Assembly (NCBI GenBank): GCA_038380795.1
Contig: CM076270.1
Span: forward strand, 25,498,001-25,562,000
DNA length: 64,000 nt
Source: Pyrocephalus nanus
Lineage: Eukaryota; Chordata; Aves; Passeriformes; Tyrannidae
Direction of reading: 5' to 3'
Part shown: positions 37,601 through 49,019 of the stretch, one piece after another
How positions within the stretch are numbered: position 1 is the stretch's first letter
Layout of the letters: the number at the start of each line of letters is the position of its first letter
Notes under the pieces: model-generated
Databases searched by the model: none
Seen by the model: the letters and a program-made list of their open reading frames with translations, nothing else
What the model was told of the DNA's origin: nothing
Program-made: the position numbers and the translations under genes

Positions 37601-40025
37601 TACAGGGAAAAAAAAAAAGGCAGCAAAGTGTGTCTGATAGCACAGATCTTTCTATTCATAGAACTATTAACATTTTATATTCTGTGAAGAATATTTGCTT
37701 CTAAGTCTAAAAACACGTGTGCTTTTTTAACTTTATCCTCAAATGTGATCATTTTTTCCATTTGGGAAAGCTTGCAATTCAAACAGCTTTTACTGAAAAA
37801 GGGGTTTACAGAGGTGTTCTTGAACCATCTTTTGAAAAATATTATCCAATTTCTCCATTAATTTGTCCCCTGAGTGTAACTAAATAGGAGGGTTTTGTTT
37901 GCATTCATACCTTTTTTTCTCCTTCGTTGTCTTTCCTACATTCAACTTCGTAAATAGAAGACTTTTCTTCCCTACCATTTTTTATTTACAAGTCCTATAG
38001 AACCATGTTCAGGAGTGCACAGAAGGCAGGAGCTCATTTCTCAATACATGGGGTTCCATAGGCAAGACATTTACACATGTCCATAAACTGGATGTACTAA
38101 AAGTGCTCCAACTGCAAAAAATTCAACTGGTGCCAGTCAGTACAGCAATAAGGGATAAAAGAAGTGTGCACCTTCTTCCAACAACCACCTTAAAGCCTAT
38201 TTGGTGGTTCTTCAAGTACTGCAAATGGAGAAGTAAAAACCAGCTCAGAAAAATATTATACTGTTCAAATACAAAAAATAACTGAAAGATCCAGATACAT
38301 TTTAAAGTTATTTCTCCACGGAGTCTATTTGATTCACAGGTAATGCCATGAAAAACAATGTCTCAGTAGTTAAGAAAAAAAGAAAAAGGGAGGGGGAAGC
38401 ATAATAAAACTGTAAGTACAGCACTGGTTGCAAATATGGTAATCAGAGCTACACTACATGCCATTCCTGATGGAATTACTGCTCCAGGCTTGCTCATTGA
38501 ATTGTGAAGAGTTGTCTGTTCATGGTCTTCTGTCAGGTGCTGTCTGATGACAGGAAGATCATCCCGACATATTACAGCAACCAAGTGTCTTGACAAACGT
38601 CATGCAAAACTGGGATATTGTATCTCAGCAGTATGCAATGGAGTTTTGCCAAATGTCTAACAGCCCTATTATTTCTCTCTGACAGGCTGTTTTACAGAGG
38701 TTGTTATTTTCTGATTACACTAAATTAAAGTATGAACAGAAGGATATTTACATTGGGCCTCTGGCATCATTATAATGAGATAAATGACAAATACAAGCCA
38801 GAAATGCTTCACTTAGAGTGACATTGCAACTTTATATTTACAAAAGAAGAAGATAAAGTAATTTAATCCTTATTTTCAAGTCTTAGCAAAAAAAGTGTAT
38901 TATGCTCACAGTGATCAACCCTTAAGAGTCAATAGCATATATACTACTAAATTGTGAGACAAATGGCTTAACTAGGATGAAAAGTACTTTGATAAGAAAA
39001 GCCACCTTGATTTTAAATAAACTTCAGACCAAACTTTTCCTACAACTGTCTTACGTTGAAGAGATTTGCCTACTGTTGTCTTTTATCTCACTTCTTAAGC
39101 ACATAGCAGTAATTTGGCAATATTGAAGTCCTATGAAAAATAACCCCATGGAGATACAAGGTATCAAATTTGTCTAACAATTCCTTTTCCTCTCTGTACC
39201 ATTTAATTGTGCGGGGAATATGGTATGAAATGAGCAGAGTCAGCTCTGCAGTCCCATTAGTGTATCATCCAACAAAGATGAGGACACATCTAGGAGGAAA
39301 TAACAGTACAGCAAACAGAACTATTTCTTTTCAACACAAAAATAGGAGGAGATTGTTTTTCTGCTTTTCATGTCTTCTGTAGGAGACAAGTTACATGTGC
39401 TCAGTACACAGCACGCTCTATTCAAATGTTGATATGCACGGCAAACAACTATACTTTGTTTTCTAATTTCAAAAAGATCAACCTAACTGTAAATGGTAAT
39501 TATGTCTTAATTTTTCTAGTCCCATATGCATTAACATAAATATTAAATCTTCATTATATTTGTAGTTTCCAACAATGCAGTAAAATATTGCTGCATAGAA
39601 AAGAAATGGGGATTACATCTGTTATATTAACCATGGGAAAACAAGAATGGCACATATGTTAAAGATTAAGCCTGATCAAATTACATAGAAATCTGGGTTC
39701 ATAGTAATGGCAAAGGAGAGGAAACTGAAAAACCTATCAAGGGTCATATCTGAAATCTAAGAATCAGAATATATTAACATTTCCATGTCAGTTTGGAATG
39801 CATTACTGCTGGTAGGGATCAGCACTGTGGCACCAGAAAGAGAACATAATGGTTTTGGTTCTGAGGTTGAACTTACTGTTTAGGTTTTGATGGTTATAAA
39901 GTTTATTTTATATTGGCAAAGATACTTCTGATCTGCACCTTGACAGCTGCAGTAATGTCAGTTGCTAGCATTGCCCTTTCTGATAGTCAGATGCTACTGC
40001 CCAAAGCATAAATAATAAAACTGAA
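34660..40025. other. AT-rich non-coding sequence, no gene seen
   Basis: Over 5 kb with no frame above 77 codons. A minus frame at 38363-38596 ends in a hydrophobic stretch (valine, leucine, isoleucine and phenylalanine rich) that superficially resembles a membrane or GPI-anchor tail, but it has no splice acceptor that fits and no family match. A10 at 37609-37618. Confidence 0.5.
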
Positions 40026-40029
40026 CATT

Positions 40030-40345
40030 ACAAGTTGTATTGATTTGGGACTTTCCCTGTATGATTTCCCAAACAGAAAGCGATCTCAGCATGTCAAGGA
40101 AAAATTAAACAACCTTCAAAATGTTTTCTGCATGCTGCTGGTTAGTTTTTTGATTAAAATCTCATTTTAAAATTCTGCATGTACATTCCATGTCACATTC
40201 TTTTGTTAAAGAAAAGTCCTCTTTAGAAAAGGTTGCATAAAGACCCTGCTAATGACACACATAATGTGATGCACAGAGCACTGTGCATTTACCCCTCTCA
40301 ATTTTGAAAGTGTTTTAAATTTCACGAGCTACTGAGGTTTGCTCA
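40030..40345. promoter_or_regulatory. Candidate conserved non-coding element
   Basis: About 300 bp without simple repeats, holding TTTTTTGATTAAAATC, CTGCTAATGACAC, ACATAATGTGATGC and retained CpG sites (AAAGCGATC, CACGAGC). The texture is like vertebrate developmental enhancers. No functional evidence. Confidence 0.25.
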
Positions 40346-40349
40346 GCAG

Positions 40350-41250
40350 TGAATTGATGGAAAGCAAATGGCAAAAAATACCCTGTTTTCAAGTTTGAAT
40401 TAACATTTTATTTTCCTTTCTCTCCTAGACTCTAGTCCTAGTAGTCATGCAAACCAGGTAGGTAATGTGCCAAAAATATCAGGAAGGCACACCACAGCTG
40501 GCATGTTCTGAAAAGTTTTTGTCAAATTGTACTGAACTAAGTCATTACTTTCTCCACATATACTACTGAAGCCTAAAAATAAAATCTTAGCCACAGCAAT
40601 ACAGGGTTTCAAAATAGAAAGTGAGTCCACAGAGGCAGTTGGATCAGAGAATCTGCAATTGGTCTTGTGTTCACATAAAAAAGCAGTGATATAGCTGAGG
40701 TGAGGAACTCCTCAGAAATTAAGAGCTGTAATTATATCTATCAGGATGACATATTTGCTTGAATACTTTAAAATATTTATTTCAGCATGGCTGAGTAAGT
40801 TACTTTACCCTTCCCAAAACATTTTGTACAGCACTGTTAAGGATCAGGTAAAGGAGTTATCTTGGGCCATCAACCTGGAACTGAAGCCTCAACCTACAAA
40901 AGGTGTTCAAGCAACTGCCACTTCAGAAGCACTGACCTCCTGTCTACCAACTACTGGAAATTTGGGAATAGACCTAGAAAATCATTACTCTCTTGCTGTC
41001 TCAAAAGTACAACTTTCCACCATGCACTATCTGAAGGGAAAAGGATTACACTTAACATTGACAAACATATTTCAATTTCTTCTTCTGATTTAAAAAAAAA
41101 AAATAATTAAAAATAACTAACTAGGCACTTCCAAAACCTTCATGTTGTTATGATTAAAAATGTTTTTTAAAAATATAACTAGTTGTAAGTTTATGCAAGG
41201 CTATTTAGTACCATTTGTAGGTTAAGTATGAAAAACCTCTTCTTCCTGAT
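40350..41250. other. Non-coding sequence, no gene seen
   Basis: A 115-codon + frame at 40746-41093 has no recognisable family and overlaps another + frame. Nothing else. Confidence 0.45.
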
Positions 41251-41254
41251 TGTA

Positions 41255-41870
41255 ATCAACCACAATATCCTCTTCAGCTTTTCTTTTGTGACACTGAACA
41301 AGTCAGATGTTTTCATCTCCTCTTGCACAGGGAGTGCTCTACTCCTCTGACTAATCCTGGCTGGACCTTCCAGTTTGGATCCACACCTTTTGATCATGAG
41401 TGTCTAGAATTGCTCACAACAAACTCAGAGAGGTCCCTCAAGTGTCTGAACATGAGTACCAGTACTCACCCTTTGGGAGCACTTTGACGGAAGCACATTT
41501 CATTTTTTCTGTGGCCATGTCACGCTGACAGCTCAATACTCTCCCAGTGTAGGAAGAAGATGCAATCAATGCACCCAGATCCTCCTGCTCTGTGACCACT
41601 TCCAGCTGTGAGCCCCTGCAAGAGATGCTTTAATTCCCAAGAGCCCAGCCCAAGGGTTTGTATTATTGACTTTTTTACTACTTTTGTCACCAAGCCTGTC
41701 CAGTTCTTCCTTTTATAATGAAAAATAACCATCTTTATAGTTCCTCCTAAATTTTTGTTATCAGTAGATTTCCTCAGCTTAATCCCATTGTTTATGCCAA
41801 AGTCATTAATACAAAACACTGAAAAAAAAAGTAATTCTCTCCAAGTCAATCCTTGAGAAAATAAGAAGTA
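41255..41870 (-). mobile_element. Degraded CR1-type LINE fragment, reverse transcriptase region to tail
   Basis: Read on the minus strand, 41739-41835 translates to QGLTWRELLFFSVF followed by CINDFGINNGIKLRKSTDN and KNLGG. This parallels the CR1/L3 reverse transcriptase block with QG, LLF, IND, GI, S-x-FADD and LGG motifs. The catalytic FADD is replaced by STDN, so the enzyme is dead. Further downstream on the minus strand, 41270-41400 resembles the CR1 3' coding region (ATGATCAAAAGG, CTGTTCAGCCTGGAGAAG-like and AAAAGCTGAAGAGG). The middle is too eroded to align by eye, and both ends are uncertain. CR1 is the dominant LINE of birds and reptiles. An open minus frame of 147 codons (41520-41963) crosses it, but it is a relic, not a host gene. 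Confidence 0.75.
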
Positions 41871-41879
41871 ACCTCTATT

Positions 41880-43460
41880 CAATGTTTTCCATAATGATTC
41901 ATTGTTGACATATTTTAAACAGTTCCTTATCTGCTGTGTACATTTTCTAGCACTTATCATCATAATTTTTCATTATTTCTCCCAGCCCCTAACTAATAGT
42001 TTCCCAGCATTAGATTTAAATTGCAAAGACTCAGGAGAAAAGAATAAAGCATTTAAAACTACCCTGTATATTCCTGTATTGAAACTATTAACTCTTGTTT
42101 AACCTGTGGGAGATGAATTTTCTCTTTTCCCTCATGTACAAATAGATGTAGATCCCGGTTTCAGTGAGACTTTGGAGGTAAAGAGCAGACATAACCATAG
42201 AAAAAGAAGTCACAAGAATATTCAAAATGCCCATCAAGTTAAACAGAAATCCAAAGAGCTCCTAAAATACGGAGCTAAAGATTTCTCAAGGAGAACTGCC
42301 TTATTGAAATCAAAAATAATTTTCTATTTCAAATTTCTTAGAAGTAACTCCTTTAGATGTCAGTGTGTCATGAATCCTTACTATGGCCAGCTCTGTTCAT
42401 AAATTGTTGGTTATATTTTTGAACTTTTATCAATATAAAATCCAGAGAGCAATTTTGTATTTTTATATTTCATTTAATAATTCTCCTTGGAAAAAAAAAT
42501 AAATAAACATTTACCTCCTATAAAGTAGCAGTCTGCACACATTTATCTCAAGCTTCTTTCAAAGAACATCATCCCCTTCCCTAAGAAAAAAAAGCCTTCT
42601 TTATAGCTTTTCCTTGGAAATCCAATCCTGTTCAGGAATGACTGGGCTTCATTGTTTGCTTTCTCTCATCTTTCTTTCAAAACTACCTCAGCTCTCCCAC
42701 CACCAGGAAGCACATTCAGTTCCTCTACCACAGCTTATGAGTCCCATCTTCTCCTTCAATGACCTTCCTTCTCATAATTTCTCTTGCTATTAATAAAACT
42801 TCCCACAACTCCAAACATCACTGTTTCACTATTTCAAAAAATACTGGCAAGTTGTTGCTTTAGTGTCTGTTATCCAGCTTTCTAGAACAATGTACACACA
42901 GCAGACTTCCACTAAAAATAAAATTTCATTAAAATTTAGCATACTCATTAAATAACAAACTCTTATCAACTTATGATGAAAATACATAACAGAGATCCTT
43001 TGGTCATTTGTGTATTCTTACACTCATGACTTATGTTTCCTTTCCTCATCTATAACACTGGAGCAGGACTTTATTTCCCAAATTCTGCAATATGGTATTT
43101 TTCTAAGGAGTTCTACAGTATGTTTTTCCAAATACATGTTTACAGTATCTTGCAGAAAGGGATTTCAATGTTGAATAAATTATTTCAGTACTATTTTAAT
43201 ACAAATACTGGTGCAAAAATGTAACCAAAAAAAAAGTTGAAGCACTTAATAAATAAAGTACTGGAAGTTAAATGATTTCTTGTATATCCCCTGGGAACCC
43301 AGCCACAAATACCAGAAAAACAGTTCAAAAATGACATCAGAAATAGAAAGTTGGATATTATATTAAAAATAACTCAGGAAAAAATGAAGAGCAATCTTAT
43401 TTAAACTTTGGTTTAGGAATAAGATGGGTTTATTCTGTAGTATTAAGCAAGTAAGTCAGA
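41880..43460. other. Non-coding sequence, no gene seen
   Basis: The first part may be more of the CR1 relic's upstream region. A lysine-rich 98-codon + frame (42106-42402) has no recognised family. Confidence 0.45.
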
Positions 43461-43469
43461 TCTCACCAT

Positions 43470-45600
43470 GAAAAGAAAAATAGCATCAGTAGCACACAAA
43501 GCCATTAGGATAAACACCAGTGATAAGTTTTCCGTGAAAACTAAAAAGAAGAAAATAAAAGGTGCAAAAGCACAGGTTTCTGTAGGGAAAGAAATTTATG
43601 ATAGTGTAATAAAATGGATGTTACTTGTTGATATTTGTCATTATAATATTGGGGGAATTTGCCACCATAAGCTTTCTATTAATCAAGGAGCAGGTGCTTA
43701 ACAGGGCCATTAGCTAAACTGAAAGTTAGAACTTTGATGAAAACAAAGATATGTAAAGGTGAACAGCAGGACAAGGAATCAATCATAAATTTTAGGCACA
43801 GAATCACTATAAAGTAACTCAAATCAAAGACTGGCAAGGATGAGTATATCTGCCAGAAAGGTAACATTATTATATAAAATTAGACCTGTCATATTGGACC
43901 ACAGCTGTAATTGAACAACACAACACAACCATGCTCCCTCTGACAGGAATTTCAAATAGTTCTCCAGAGTCAGCCATAAGCCCCAAAATTTGCAAGTACA
44001 GATTACTCTGCCCGTAGGCATTTTTAGTTAGATCCCACTGGCTATATTTTCACCACCCACTAAGATGTGCCCCAAGAACATTTTCAGCACTGGACTGAAA
44101 TATGGACTCCATCCATATTGTTAACATAAAAGGTAAGAGAACCATGAGAGGAGGCTTTGGCCCCCTACTTCATTATGTGATGTAGGAAGGGGTCTGAGAG
44201 GGCTCAGTAGTTTGCTCTGGTGACACATCATTTGTTTATCATAGGAGCAGCAAAGAAAATAATTCCTGAGTAAGTACCGACTGAGCAGAGGTACACCACC
44301 TTAGCAGGATCTCAAAGACATCTTCCTACTCATATCTGGACCACCCAAGCACCAATATCACTTGCCCGGTCCCCAGCTGAGCCTTTAATACAATTATGAA
44401 GATTTAAGTACATCATATGTAAAATATCTTCATTTCTTGTCAGTGCCCAAGTAAGGCTACTTGGAAAGTGACTTGGATAAATAATACCAACCATTCAATT
44501 GCACTGGCAGGCTCAGATTCAACTTTTTATTTCCTTTCCTTGAGAGCAGAGAGCTTCCCAGGAGGTGGGAGTTGGCCTGATTAAGACCAATACTCCTACT
44601 GGTCACCAAAAGCCTGTACACATTTAAAAAAATCCTTCCTTATAATCAGAGGTGTGGATGTCTTATGGAAAAGCACTTAATCTTATTCTAAATAAATATG
44701 GCAGCACACCAGGCAACCAACAGAAAAGTGAGACATGAGGATGCATCCAAAGTCAGCATGAACTCCGCCAGATCTTCCGCTAATACAAACCAGTGCTAAC
44801 ATCATCAGCTTCTTTGGCTCAGAACCATCTTCTAGACTTACAGCACCGAGGCTGCACATGACTTCCTCCATCAAATTTTTCACAAGCCAAATCTCAGCCT
44901 CACCCACCCCCTTCTCCCACAACCCCACAGCTGTATCCCATTCCAACACAGCTGGGCTTCATTACTGCATCCTCTGCAGCCCTGTGAAAGCACCTCCTGC
45001 ACAAAGCTCAGGGCTCCTTTGCTTCCCTCTTCATGCTGGAGAAGTGTCAAAGTACCACCTCATGGCACAAGTAACATTCTGAATATTAACTTTTTACACT
45101 ATTTCTACACTATCATAGGGAGATACAGGTTTATATAAGTAATTTTAGTGGCCACTTTCTATAGAATGCAAGATACAAAAGTGGGAAAATATTGGTTTAT
45201 CCCTCATAAAGGAAAGGGCATTGCACTTTTCCAAGCCATGTTTATACAAAGGCATATCTTTCTATATTTAGTGTCAGAGTTCATAGATATCCTCAATTTG
45301 CAAAGTGGCTTAAATATGGAGCTCATTAGTGCAGTGACCACAATTCTGCATCTGGATTTAAGAGCGAACTGAATGAACTGTACTGCAGAGAAATAAACAA
45401 GAACATTTCTACTGTTAACTGCACGTGAAAGAAAAAAAAATATGCTGCACAAGATATTCAAGATATTTTAAGAGCTCAGCTGTGGGCTGCCTTATATTAT
45501 TAGTACTTACTAAAGACAAATTGGAACAATGGGAAGCTGTGTGATTGCTTACTTTATCCAGAGTTTACCATTTGGCTACTGTAATGTTCTCCGCTATTTT
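43470..45600. other. Non-coding sequence, no gene seen
   Basis: Frames up to 88 codons without recognisable content. A mildly GC-richer patch at 44690-45060 may be an old unrecognised repeat. Confidence 0.45.
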
Positions 45601-45604
45601 CCAG

Positions 45605-45865
45605 AGTACAAATGAAATGAAAAACTGTGATTTCACTCACTACACTGTGGAGTGGATTTTGGCAGGACACTACAGATTGCTGTGGTCAACTCCTGACTCC
45701 AAGTAATCTGCTCATTACTTTATTCAGGCCTGAGCAGAACATATAAACACCCTTCCTGCCTCCATTCACTCCATAAGCAGCCAGAACAGTAGCTACTGGT
45801 TTATGTCAATTTGCATCCTTTATATTTTAGTATCCAAATATGCAGGCAAGTGGCACATCATGACT
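45605..45865. promoter_or_regulatory. Candidate regulatory block with octamer
   Basis: A POU octamer ATTTGCAT lies at 45809-45816 in a repeat-free stretch that also holds a TATA-like ACATATAAACACC. Octamers occur a few times per window by chance, so this is weak. Confidence 0.15.
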
Positions 45866-46021
45866 AATAGAACTTTTTTGCTCCAGCACCATCCAATATT
45901 TTTATCTTTATAAAAAGAAATTACACAAGATGAGCAGATAATATTCTATCACTAACTTATAAGAATTCTATCTTCTGGTCTTGATTGTTTCTTTTATGGA
46001 AAAATCATCATAATATTATTT

Positions 46022-46155
46022 CAGCAGGTAAGAAATCAAGAAAAGAAGATATTAAAATATATAATCACATTTCACAGCAGGTCAGTAGCAGATCTAGAAA
46101 CAAAATGCAGTATCCCAGCCCTTTTCCAAAACTCTATTCGCTCAACTGTATCTAA
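46022..46155 (-). mobile_element. MIR-like SINE fragment, antisense
   Basis: The stretch with TTCACAGCAGGTCAGTAGCAG, GATCTAGAAAC and CCAAAACTCTATTCGCTCAACT matches the antisense MIR pattern: CACACAGC-AG-TAAGTGGCAGAGCTGGGA, then CCAGTGCTCTATCCACTAGACC. Upstream, GTAAGAAATCAAGAAAAGAAG fits GAGGAAACTGAGGCACAGAG. The order and spacing agree with the family. MIRs are ancient tRNA-derived SINEs shared by amniotes. Confidence 0.6.
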
Positions 46156-46159
46156 AGCA

Positions 46160-47880
46160 TATGTCATGTAACTACTTTAAGCAAAGCAATAGGAGAGGTA
46201 GACATCATCTTCCCCACTTCCAAATCTTTCTCAGATGAAAACCTAGAAATATTGGCAATGCCATTCTTCTGATACCATTCTTCAATTTGACTTTATTAAA
46301 AAAAGAAAAAAAAAATCAATTTCCTCTCTCAAAGTGAATCCATTTAATGCAGTTTCCAGCATTCTGCAGGAACATGAGTTGCCTGCATGCACTAGAGGTT
46401 GGAAATACCACATCTAAGTAAAAATATCATGAGAATAAGAGCCACAAAAGAGAATTTTTTCTTTTTCTTCAAAAGTATTAACATTAAAAGTGAGGGTGTT
46501 GGAACAATTTTATTATTTACAAGAACTTTCTTCAGAGCACCCAGCAGGCTATGGACTTAAAATACCAAATACATGACAACCAAGTATTCAGATGTCACAG
46601 GGCCTCTCCAGACACAAAGGAACAGCAGTGGTTATTCTCCCTTAAAAAGTATTCAAGTGTGAATCAAAACATGAACACACCTGTACAATCTTTAATGTAA
46701 TTTATTCTTAACTATTGAGATACTAATATTGTCTCTAGCTAGGATTTTATTTTCACTTAAATCTTATAAATCTCTTACTCTGATCCCTGTTTTAATTTCC
46801 ACTTGATTCTGCTGAACTATTTGTCTTTGACAAGTGGCTACCAAATAAAGCTTGATTTAGCTACTTTGAAATAAGCTGGTACTGAAGCTGTTTCCGTACA
46901 AGCTAACAACAAACTGCATCTGTAAATCCTTATTGTTTAGTACCCACACTGGAACTTCTCTGTATAGCTTTACTGTCATACTTTTCCCATATGAAAATCT
47001 GTTTTGGACAAGATGCACTTCTCTTTGGAACCTCAGGGTTTTCACTAAGACCAGATCCAATGTAGTTTGAAGTGTAAGTAGGGCTTTGGAGTTTATGATG
47101 ACATATGTTTCTATTTTACTCCTCCACACTAACTATATGGTAGTTTTGTTTGTTTTCATTATAATTTTTATCCTGATTCCACAGAAGAAATACTAACTAA
47201 ATGAAAAGAGAACGAGTTTGATCCTGGGATCATGTATGAACAATCAACAATGAAGGAAAAGAGAGAAATCCTTTTATTACAGATTATATTTTTACAATGT
47301 ATTTTGACTTTCCTATAGGATTGCCTGTTATGCTGAGTATATGCACTAAACCACAACAGTATTTAGCATACTGAGAACTGCTTATTTATCTTGTATTTAA
47401 AAGTGCTTGATGTGTTTATGTTTAAATCAGATAACACAGATGGCTTCCCCCCCCCCCACAACTGTATAATAAATCTAAATGGTAACTCCCTATTTATTTT
47501 TACTGTCTTGACAAGACTCCTTTGAAATTGCTGTGTATTTTATTTAAAGAATTTTTTCAATTTTCCCATGTTAAAAGAAATCCCCTGGGAGGGAAAAAAA
47601 AAAAGGCACTTTCAAAACAAAGAAGTTACATTAATAGAAAAATGTTTTAAAATAGCAAGAAGGGAGCAGATTAAGAACTTACTGATATTTGTCTACAAAT
47701 TGAGCATGGAGGTTTGGTTTGGGGGTTTTTTTCTGGATTTTTATTCTTTAATATAAAGTAGGAACAAATTTTTTCTTGGCTTTTACAGAATGCATTGTAA
47801 CTGAAGAATGAGGTTCCATTGAATATTATAACCTGATTTTATTTCACCTCTACCACTTCAGCTGATGGTATGAGTATAAA
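46160..47880. other. AT-rich non-coding sequence
   Basis: Contains an A-rich stretch at 46289-46316 and a C11 homopolymer at 47447-47457. No gene recognised. Confidence 0.5.
47447..47457. repeat. Poly(C) tract, 11 bases
   Basis: Uninterrupted C11, the only long G/C homopolymer in the window. Confidence 0.95.
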
Positions 47881-47883
47881 GTG

Positions 47884-47982
47884 ACTTAGCAGGTACAGGA
47901 CTGGGAATCAGAAAATCCACGCTCTGCTTTTGTTTCAGGCACTGTCCTCGCTCCATCTCAGTTTCTCTAAAATTCACTGGCG
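47884..47982 (+). mobile_element. MIR-like SINE fragment, sense
   Basis: ACAGGACTGGGAATCAGAAAA, then GCTCTGCTTTTG, then CTCCATCTCAGTTTCTCTAAAA follow the MIR consensus order: GGACTGGGAGTCAGG, CTCTGCCACT, CTCAGTTTCCCCATCTGTAAAAT. Several small deletions are evident. Orientation is opposite to the MIR-like fragment at 46.1 kb. Confidence 0.6.
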
Positions 47983-48651
47983 TTATAGAAGAAACAACAT
48001 TCTAGATTTTGTCTGTTCAAATTTCATAATAAAACACAAATATACTAGTTATTCAAAGCAGAAGAAGCCAAATCAGTAAGACAAAGGCCTTGGCTCTATT
48101 CATGGGGTGTATCAGATCTCCGTACCACACACAGGTGTGCTAATACAGCATAAATAGTAGATGATCTAGAATTCTGTATAAATAAAACTAGGATAAACAG
48201 TATAATACACAAACGTAAAATTGTGAGGAAAGTGTAAAAATACGTAGATATAGAGCCAAAACCACAAAACCCCCAAAGCTATGTTCAGTTCCCAATAAAT
48301 ATGTTTTGTCACTCTGCAATTGCTCTCTCTAGTAGGGTGACCTGATATAGATATAAGACCCTATTTCTTGCTTTCAGAGCTCAAAGAACTTTTCAAAATC
48401 AGTCAAGTTATAACCAGCTTCTGTTTACAGATAATGCAGTCAAGGAGCAAAAAATGAATGTTCATGTAACAAGCCACTAGAAGAACCAGGTTAGACAGTA
48501 GTTATCAGGCCACTAAAAGTCTCAGTTGAACTGTTCTCAAAACATCCGTGAACTGCAGCATCCAAGAGCACTTGGTCATTTTGCTTGACCCTTCATGTGA
48601 CTGAAAGCACTAACACCAGAAGTGTATTTCTCCACTGCAGTTTCACTTAAA

Positions 48652-48663
48652 ACACACACACAC
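48652..48663. repeat. (AC)6 microsatellite
   Basis: Six AC units, the longest CA repeat in the window. Confidence 0.9.
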
Positions 48664-48731
48664 TGAAAACCAGAAAGTGAGAAGGATGCTGTAATGAAGA
48701 CAGGCAGACCAGAAAGAATATCAAGGCCGCC

Positions 48732-49016
48732 ATGAAGAAGAGCTTGGCAGACAAAGATGGAAAAAACCCTTCTGAGCAGTCTTCCATTAAGCAATTCTTA
48801 CAGGATCATGTTAATAACACTAACTTCAGAACACACTTCCCAACTTCAACCAAATTTGGCAGAAGATTAGAAGCCTTAGACAAGAATGTTCTAGAGCAGT
48901 GCCCAGAGGCATTGTGCAGCCCCATGCTGCCTATAAAGCCACTTATTTCATGTGCAGCAGCCAAGTCAGGGCTTCCCACAGAGTTTATAAGCCATAAAGA
49001 GAAGCAGGAAGCCTGA
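48732..49016 (+). other. Unassigned 94-codon ORF with strong Kozak context
   Basis: The start codon sits in AAGGCCGCCATGA, an almost ideal vertebrate initiation context that is unusual in AT-rich DNA. The predicted product is hydrophilic and lysine-rich at its N-terminus (MKKSLADKDGKN), with four cysteines in the C-terminal half and no signal peptide, membrane segment or domain I recognise. No TATA box, polyadenylation signal in the right place or splice partner was identified. It may be a remnant of a retroelement ORF1 or simply chance. I would not annotate it as a gene without transcript or conservation evidence. Confidence 0.15.
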
Positions 49017-49019
49017 GAG

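Noticed and set aside
38363..38596. Minus frame with a hydrophobic C-terminus resembling a GPI-anchor or membrane tail
   Set aside because: Hydrophobic stretches arise readily from T-rich strands. The frame has no fitting acceptor and no family match.
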